DNA of 64,000 bases from Herbidospora yilanensis. Lineage in GTDB: Bacteria; Actinomycetota; Actinomycetes; Streptosporangiales; Streptosporangiaceae. This document shows positions 59,459 to 64,000 of the stretch, piece after piece. How positions within the stretch are numbered: position 1 is the first letter of the stretch; each line of letters opens with the position of its first letter. Both the position numbers and the translations under genes were made by a program. The notes beneath the pieces were generated by a model. It was not told where the DNA came from and ran no database searches. It was given only the letters and a program-made list of their open reading frames with translations. The DNA lies in NCBI RefSeq assembly GCF_001570565.1, contig NZ_BBXE01000013.1, forward strand, positions 854,978-918,977, given 5' to 3'.

Positions 59459-60393
59459 CGTCCATGAGAACGCAGCGCGTCGCCTGGACCGAGCTTCCCG
59501 CCGCCGTCACCGACGAATTCGAGACCCGGCTTGGGACGGCGGTCATCGGGTTCGAGGAGCGGCAGGGCGGTTTCTCGTTTGGTGTTCTCGGGGTCGCCTT
59601 TCTCGCCGACGGTGACCAGGTCTTCGTGAAGGCGGTTCGGGACGACGCCGGGAACGTCCAGGACTATCGGACCGAGGCCGTGGTCGCCGCCGCGCTCCCC
59701 CGCGCCGTTCCCACGCCTCGGCTGCGGTTCGTGTTCGAGGCGGCCGGGTGGTTCCTGCTCTGCTTCGACGTCGCGCCGGGGGCACTGCCACAAGAGCCGT
59801 GGCAGATGGACGAGCTGGCCGCCGCGATCGACATGCTCGCGGTCTGCGCGCGGGAGTTGACGCCGTCGCCCGTCGGCGGCCTGCCGACGCTGGGCGAGCG
59901 GCTGGCCGGGCGTTGTGAGACCTGGCGCGGGCTGGCGCGCGACGGGCGGTCAGGGCCGGTCGCGGTCGGCGATGTCGGGGAATGGGAGCGGCGGCACCTG
60001 TCGCGGCTGGCCTCCGTCGAGGCGGTCTGGAGTGACGTCGTCGTCGGCGACTCGCTCGTCCACTTCGATCCGAGGTTCGACAACATCGTCATCGATCCGG
60101 CGACCGGCACGGCCCGGATCGTCGACTGGGGGCGGGCCTGCGTCGGGCCCGCCTGGACCGACAAGGTCTGCCTGCTGCTTCAGTCGGACCTCGGGGGGCT
60201 CGATCCCGAACCGCTGCTCGGGCCCGTCGCGGAGCCGGAGCCGGTCGACGCCTTCCTCGTCGCACTGGCCGGCTACTGGACGCTCACCGCCGCCCTGCCG
60301 GGGCTGGCGCACGCTCCCCACCTGCGGGAGCGGCGCGAACACGGGCGGCGGGCGACCATCGGGTGGCTGCGGAGCCGGTGGGCGTCGGCGTGA
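59455..60393 (+). CDS. APH-like phosphotransferase family protein
   Basis: Protein of 312 residues with a kinase-like fold. The catalytic loop reads LVHFDPRFDNIVID (His-Phe-Asp-x4-Asn, with Phe replacing the usual Gly) and the metal motif IVDWGRACVGPAWTD. DQVFVKAVRDD probably supplies the ATP lysine. Coupled to the 69-residue protein. Substrate unknown. Confidence 0.82.
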   Translation: MTSMRTQRVAWTELPAAVTDEFETRLGTAVIGFEERQGGFSFGVLGVAFLADGDQVFVKAVRDDAGNVQDYRTEAVVAAALPRAVPTPRLRFVFEAAGWFLLCFDVAPGALPQEPWQMDELAAAIDMLAVCARELTPSPVGGLPTLGERLAGRCETWRGLARDGRSGPVAVGDVGEWERRHLSRLASVEAVWSDVVVGDSLVHFDPRFDNIVIDPATGTARIVDWGRACVGPAWTDKVCLLLQSDLGGLDPEPLLGPVAEPEPVDAFLVALAGYWTLTAALPGLAHAPHLRERREHGRRATIGWLRSRWASA

Positions 60394-60465
60394 GGACACG
60401 ATCTGGCCGTTGATCGCGTACTGCCAGAAACGTCCCTGCCGGGTCTCGGTGACGGACCCTGCATG

Positions 60466-61014
60466 TCACAGATCTGACCTGCGCCGGGCCTCCTCCCCTG
60501 CGTCCACGTAGGCCTTCGGGTCTTTGAAGTATTCGTAGGCACGGCTGGTGGCCTTGCGCACCACTGGCGCGGACGGCGGCGACGGCCAGATCTGCAGGTA
60601 GTGGTCGTCGACAGCGCAGCGTTCCGCGTCGATGCCGCGCACGTGGTAGCGCAACCGGTAGTCGCCGGGGCCGGCGGGCAACGGGGGGAGGTGGCGGGCG
60701 TCGTCGTCGCTCCAGTCGAGCGCCCAGCCCGCCATCACCACCCGGCCGGACGCGGAGCTGTAGCCGATCTCCACAACGTCGTCGTAGCCGTCAAGGTCAG
60801 CGCCCGGATCACGGTCGGCGACGGTCACCGTGAACGGGATGCGCCCCCACTGCGTGGAGATCCAGATGTCGGCGATCCCGCTACGCACCTCGACGTAGGC
60901 GACCTCCTGACCTGTGTTGGGGGTCTCACCGAGATCGTGTTCGAGCAGGTGGACCTGGCCGCAGTCTTCGACGTGCAGTTCCAGTCGGAGGGTCTGAATC
61001 CCGTCTTCAGTCAT
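60466..61014 (-). CDS. Hypothetical beta-rich protein
   Basis: Protein of 182 residues with no signal peptide. It is rich in strands (VAYVEVRSGIADIWISTQWG, DYRLRYHVRGIDAERC) and has a helical tail (SRAYEYFKDPKAYVDAGEEA). Reminiscent of small immunity-type or competence ComJ-like proteins, but I cannot assign it. Start at the ATG at 61014. Confidence 0.55.
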   Translation of the reverse strand: MTEDGIQTLRLELHVEDCGQVHLLEHDLGETPNTGQEVAYVEVRSGIADIWISTQWGRIPFTVTVADRDPGADLDGYDDVVEIGYSSASGRVVMAGWALDWSDDDARHLPPLPAGPGDYRLRYHVRGIDAERCAVDDHYLQIWPSPPSAPVVRKATSRAYEYFKDPKAYVDAGEEARRRSDL

Positions 61015-61065
61015 GATCGCGCAGACTAGAAGCCGCCACCGACAAACCTCGGCTGGCTCTGCCTG

Positions 61066-62421
61066 TCAGATCTTCTGGTGCAGCGACAACCACGACAACC
61101 CGTCGCTCGGCCCGTCGGGCCGCCAGGCGATCGGCATCTGCACGAGCACCGACAACCCCCGTCCCGAAGACGGCTCGATCTCGACCGTGCCGCCGTGCAG
61201 CACCACCTGCTGGTGGATCAACGTCAACCCGAGGCCCGTCCCCGGGCTGCCCGCCCGGCGGCTGAACCGGTTGAAGGCCTCCTGGTGCAGCTCACGCGGC
61301 ATGCCGGGGCCGTCGTCGGCCACGCGCAGCAACGCCACCGTGCCCTCCACCCGGACGGTCAGCTCCACCCGGACCGTCCCGTGGGGGCCGACGCCGTGCA
61401 CGGCCGCGTTCTCCAGCAGGTTGTCGACGATCATGCGCAGGCCCTCGGGCCAGCCTCTCACCATGGCCGCGTCGGGGAGGTGGGCGACGAAGCGGGCGTG
61501 GCGGTGCCTTCGGGTCGCCTCCTGTACGGCCACCTCACTCACCCCCGCCAGGTCGACGTCCTTCAGCGAGTCGGGTTCCATCAGCTCGCCCCGGGCCAGC
61601 TGGCGGAGCATCGTGATGAGGCGTTCGAGCCGGGCCTGTTCCATGGCCAGGTCGCGGATGACCTCGACGCGGTCCTCCGGCGGCAGGGTCGGGTAGCCGA
61701 GCAGGGCGATGTTGCCGCCCATGCTCGTCAGCGGGGTGCGCAGTTCGTGGGCCGCGGTGGCGGCGAAGGCGCGGGCGGTCTCCAGGGCCTCGGCGGTGCG
61801 GTGCACGGCCTCGTCGCGGCGGTCGAGCAGGCGGTTGACCAGGCCCGCCAGTTCGTCGATCTCCCGGGCGCGGGTCTTGCGGGTCAGCCGGCCGTTGCCC
61901 GCCCTCACGTCCTCGGTCAGGCGGGTCAGCGGGCGGAGCGTGAACCGGCCGAGGGTCAGTCCGGCGACCGCCCCCACGCCCAGGGCGATCAGGGTGGCGA
62001 TCAGGAGCTGGTCGTACCGGCCGGAGATCCGGGCGTCGAGCGGGCCCTGCTCCTCGAAGATCCACAGGCGGCCCCGGCGGCCCAGGTCGGTGCTGACGTA
62101 ACGCCAGGTCCCGGCGGTGGCGGGGGCCGTCGCCGGGGCCGGCAGCTCCGGCGGGACCGCGCCGATGACCAGCGGCTGGCCGCGGACCGGATCGACGTAC
62201 ACGCCCTCGGACGAATCGCCCTCCGCCGGACGGAGGCGGACCGGGCGCTGCGTGTGGTTCAGGGCGAGCGGGGTGAACGCCTGGAGGCGCTGCATCAGCC
62301 GTTCGTCGCGGGCGGTGCGCAGGTCGTCGGCCGACAACCGGGCGAACAGCAGGCCCAGCGACCCGACCAGCAGCGGCAGCAGCACGGCCACGCCCAGCGC
62401 GAACCTGGTCGACAATCTCAC
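61066..62421 (-). CDS. Sensor histidine kinase (MprB-like)
   Basis: Membrane kinase of 451 residues with two helices (about 8-30 and 141-161), a periplasmic loop of about 110 residues and a HAMP domain. The phosphoacceptor is in TAAHELRTPLTSMGG; the ATPase domain has VDNLLENAAVHG, DDGPGMPRE and GTGLGLTLIHQQ. GTG start overlaps the regulator's stop (GTGA), so both are translated together. Input signal unknown; envelope stress is typical of MprB-like kinases. Confidence 0.93.
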   Translation of the reverse strand: MRLSTRFALGVAVLLPLLVGSLGLLFARLSADDLRTARDERLMQRLQAFTPLALNHTQRPVRLRPAEGDSSEGVYVDPVRGQPLVIGAVPPELPAPATAPATAGTWRYVSTDLGRRGRLWIFEEQGPLDARISGRYDQLLIATLIALGVGAVAGLTLGRFTLRPLTRLTEDVRAGNGRLTRKTRAREIDELAGLVNRLLDRRDEAVHRTAEALETARAFAATAAHELRTPLTSMGGNIALLGYPTLPPEDRVEVIRDLAMEQARLERLITMLRQLARGELMEPDSLKDVDLAGVSEVAVQEATRRHRHARFVAHLPDAAMVRGWPEGLRMIVDNLLENAAVHGVGPHGTVRVELTVRVEGTVALLRVADDGPGMPRELHQEAFNRFSRRAGSPGTGLGLTLIHQQVVLHGGTVEIEPSSGRGLSVLVQMPIAWRPDGPSDGLSWLSLHQKI

Positions 62422-63098
62422 GACCGGACCCGCAGGACATATCCGACGCCGCGGACCGTCTCCAGGATCCTCGGCTCGCCCTCGGCTTCGAGTTTCCTGC
62501 GCAGGTAGCCGATGAACGTCTCGACCGCGTTGGCGGTGACCGCGAAGTCGTAGCCCCAGACGCGTTCGAGCAGCACCTCACGCGACAACACGATGCCGTG
62601 GTTCCTGGCCAGCACCTCCAGCAGGTCGAACTCCCGCCGGGTGAGCGCCAGCGGCCGGCCGTTGAAGACGGCGTCGCGGCCGTCGGTGTCGAGCACCAGG
62701 CCGCCGGCCCGCACGCCCGACCCGACCGGCGCCGCGCCCGAACGGCGCAGCAGCGCCCGGAGCCGCAGCGCCAGTTCAATGAGGTCGAACGGTTTGACCA
62801 TGTAGTCGTCGGCCCCGGCGGTGAGACCGGCGACGCGGTCGGCGACCTCATCGAGGGCCGACAACATGAGGATCGGGACCTCCGAACCCCGGCGGCGCAG
62901 TTCGGCGCACACCTCGATGCCGGTCACGCCGGGCATCGAGACGTCCAGGACGATCGCGTCGACGCGGTCGGCTATCTCCAGCGCGGCCCGGCCGCCGCCG
63001 GCCGCCTCCACGGTGAAGCCTTCCAGGGTGAGCCCCCGGCGGAGCACCCGCAGGATCGCCGGGTCGTCGTCCACGGCGAGGATCCGGTGTGCGCCCAT
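62418..63098 (-). CDS. OmpR-family response regulator (MprA-like)
   Basis: Regulator of 226 residues. Its receiver has AVDDDPAILRVLRRGL, the phosphorylated Asp in IVLDVSMPGVTGIE, and the Lys in DDYMVKPFDLIELA. The winged-helix domain contains LTRREFDLLEVLARNHG and WGYDFAVTANAVETFIGYLR. Partner of the adjacent kinase. It lies 43 bases downstream of the start of the secreted-protein gene's 3' end, so that gene is a possible but unproven target. Confidence 0.93.
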   Translation of the reverse strand: MGAHRILAVDDDPAILRVLRRGLTLEGFTVEAAGGGRAALEIADRVDAIVLDVSMPGVTGIEVCAELRRRGSEVPILMLSALDEVADRVAGLTAGADDYMVKPFDLIELALRLRALLRRSGAAPVGSGVRAGGLVLDTDGRDAVFNGRPLALTRREFDLLEVLARNHGIVLSREVLLERVWGYDFAVTANAVETFIGYLRRKLEAEGEPRILETVRGVGYVLRVRS

Positions 63099-63141
63099 CT
63101 GCTTTTACCTCCTCCGGCCATATGCGGCCGGACCTGGAAGT

Positions 63142-63672
63142 TTAGGCCTTACGGTGCACCGTGAAGGGGATCGAGGCGGGGTGGGCCTTGGTCTTGCCGA
63201 GGTAGACCTTGCCGGCCGGCAGCGCCTTCGTGTTGATGGTCAGCCCGGAGACGGTGAGGCTGTCGGCGCACGAGGTGCGGAACGAGAAACCGTCGACCCA
63301 GCCGTGGTTGACGACCTTGAACGTGATGGTGAGCTTGTCCTCGGACAGGACGACCGAGTCCTGCTTGTGCTCAAGCTTGACCCACTTGAAGTCGCGGATC
63401 GGGGCGTTCGAGGTGATGGTGCCGGTGTAGGTCGTGGCCTTGCGCGGCTTCTTCTGCGTGATGCGAAGGTGGAAGCCGGCCCTGTCGTGCCAGAAGTAGT
63501 CACCGGCCCGCGCCCCCGGGGTGAGGCCCTTGGGCCTGCCCTGCACCTGGCCGATCCACGGCGCCTTCTCGCACGGGGTGCCGGTGGTCGCCGAGGCGGG
63601 CGCGACGCCGACCAGGGTGGCGCCGGCCAGAGCCGCGCCGAGCAGAGCGGGGACGAAGGTACTACGCCGCAT
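63142..63672 (-). CDS. Small secreted protein of unknown function
   Basis: Protein of 176 residues with a signal peptide (RRSTFVPALLGAALAGATL to about 28) and a predicted beta-sandwich rich in Lys (FHLRITQKKPRKATTYTGT, VKLEHKQDSVVLSEDKLTIT). Two Cys flank the mature domain. No family recognised. Lies just upstream of the two-component genes on the same strand. Confidence 0.7.
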   Translation of the reverse strand: MRRSTFVPALLGAALAGATLVGVAPASATTGTPCEKAPWIGQVQGRPKGLTPGARAGDYFWHDRAGFHLRITQKKPRKATTYTGTITSNAPIRDFKWVKLEHKQDSVVLSEDKLTITFKVVNHGWVDGFSFRTSCADSLTVSGLTINTKALPAGKVYLGKTKAHPASIPFTVHRKA

Positions 63673-63748
63673 GGGAGGGATTCCCTTTCGTGTGAGCGGT
63701 TGTGGCGCTCGGGACGATAGGGACCCTTCTTGGCAAGAACCTGAGATT

Positions 63749-63937
63749 TCAGCTCGGATAGTAAGGTCCGGCGACCAGTGAGTTCATGGCGGTCCACGTG
63801 TTGCAGTGCTCGGGGTTGCGCAAGGTGAAACCGCGGTTCATCCAGTACGTGATGTCCTTCGCCGACCCGTAGAAGATGTTCTGCTCCTTGCTCTTCTGCC
63901 GCACGACGAACTTCCAGTCGGCCGCGTCTTGCGGCAT
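63749..63937 (-). CDS. Fragment of a small secreted-type protein, possibly truncated
   Basis: A 62-residue frame reads MPQDAADWKFVVRQKSKEQN and ends LVAGPYYPS. In-frame protein-like sequence (GAFTGSVYRS) continues upstream of this ATG, but a TGA near 63993-63996 interrupts it before the window ends. So it is either a short gene or the tail of a broken one. No family recognised. Confidence 0.35.
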   Translation of the reverse strand: MPQDAADWKFVVRQKSKEQNIFYGSAKDITYWMNRGFTLRNPEHCNTWTAMNSLVAGPYYPS

Positions 63938-64000
63938 CGACCGGTAGACACTGCCGGTGAAGGCGCCGGAGAGGCAGGCACTCCGACCGCGAAATCAACC

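Overview
This is GC-rich DNA of an actinomycete. Two of the four mycothiol genes are present (mshA, mshD), together with PhoU next to a SenX3/PhoR kinase, GlnR, the MurT/GatD lipid II amidation pair, an HbhA-like operon, and a cysteine leader peptide ahead of a sulfurtransferase. Gene order from the pho genes to the Pit transporter matches the conserved core of Streptomyces-type chromosomes as I remember it. A member of the Streptosporangiales or a related order is likely, but the genus cannot be fixed from the sequence.

Region 1 (1 to about 40.3 kb) is mostly conserved chromosome. It starts with the end of a phosphate sensor kinase divergent from phoU with a PHO box between them. Then come gpmA, a YbjN protein and mshA; an SDR and a methyltransferase; BlaI with an M56 protease; an XRE, HbhA-like and DUF2516 operon; corA; DUF2207; asparaginase; dtd; a frameshifted M48-like gene; ygfZ and a Fur/Nur regulator; a very short ORF in a structured RNA; nitrobindin-like and DsrE genes; a helix-turn-helix/WD40 membrane protein; and gatD-murT. 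From 20.3 to 28.8 kb lies an uncharacterised block: a HerA-type ATPase, a membrane partner without a P-loop, three exported or membrane-anchored proteins and a polytopic membrane protein. Then follow a sulfur/redox block (DUF1416, sulfurtransferase with cysteine leader, thioredoxin-like protein, ECF sigma and zinc anti-sigma, DUF2993, MoaD/ThiS), glnR, a 5'-nucleotidase, mshD, pit with its DUF47 partner, dcd and tRNA-Gly(CCC).

Region 2 (40.2 to about 47.5 kb) is the most unusual part. The 3' half of tRNA-Gly(CCC), its terminator and up to about 325 bp of flank recur five more times, with unrelated short segments between. The segments carry a HigBA-type toxin-antitoxin pair, a DUF433/DUF5615 pair, a SUKH immunity-type protein, a small membrane protein with the fossil C-terminus of a tyrosine integrase, and a Fic protein. 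No intact recombinase is present. It reads as a tRNA-anchored row of small defence/conflict cassettes. A seventh, shorter fragment near 50.84 kb abuts a truncated PIN-domain gene.

Region 3 (47.5 to 64 kb) is accessory or weakly conserved: a secreted ricin-type lectin, several membrane proteins of unknown role, a TPR protein, DUF308 divergent from a TetR regulator with two matching operators, DUF1152, two NAD(P)-binding enzymes, two APH-like kinases, a PAP2 phosphatase, an SGNH esterase, an MprAB-like two-component system and small secreted proteins.

Phosphate links recur across the window (kinase and PhoU at the left edge, 5'-nucleotidase, Pit and its DUF47 partner). Candidate PHO boxes occur at phoU, at the -35 of glnR, and more weakly at the nucleotidase, which suggests joint phosphate and nitrogen control.
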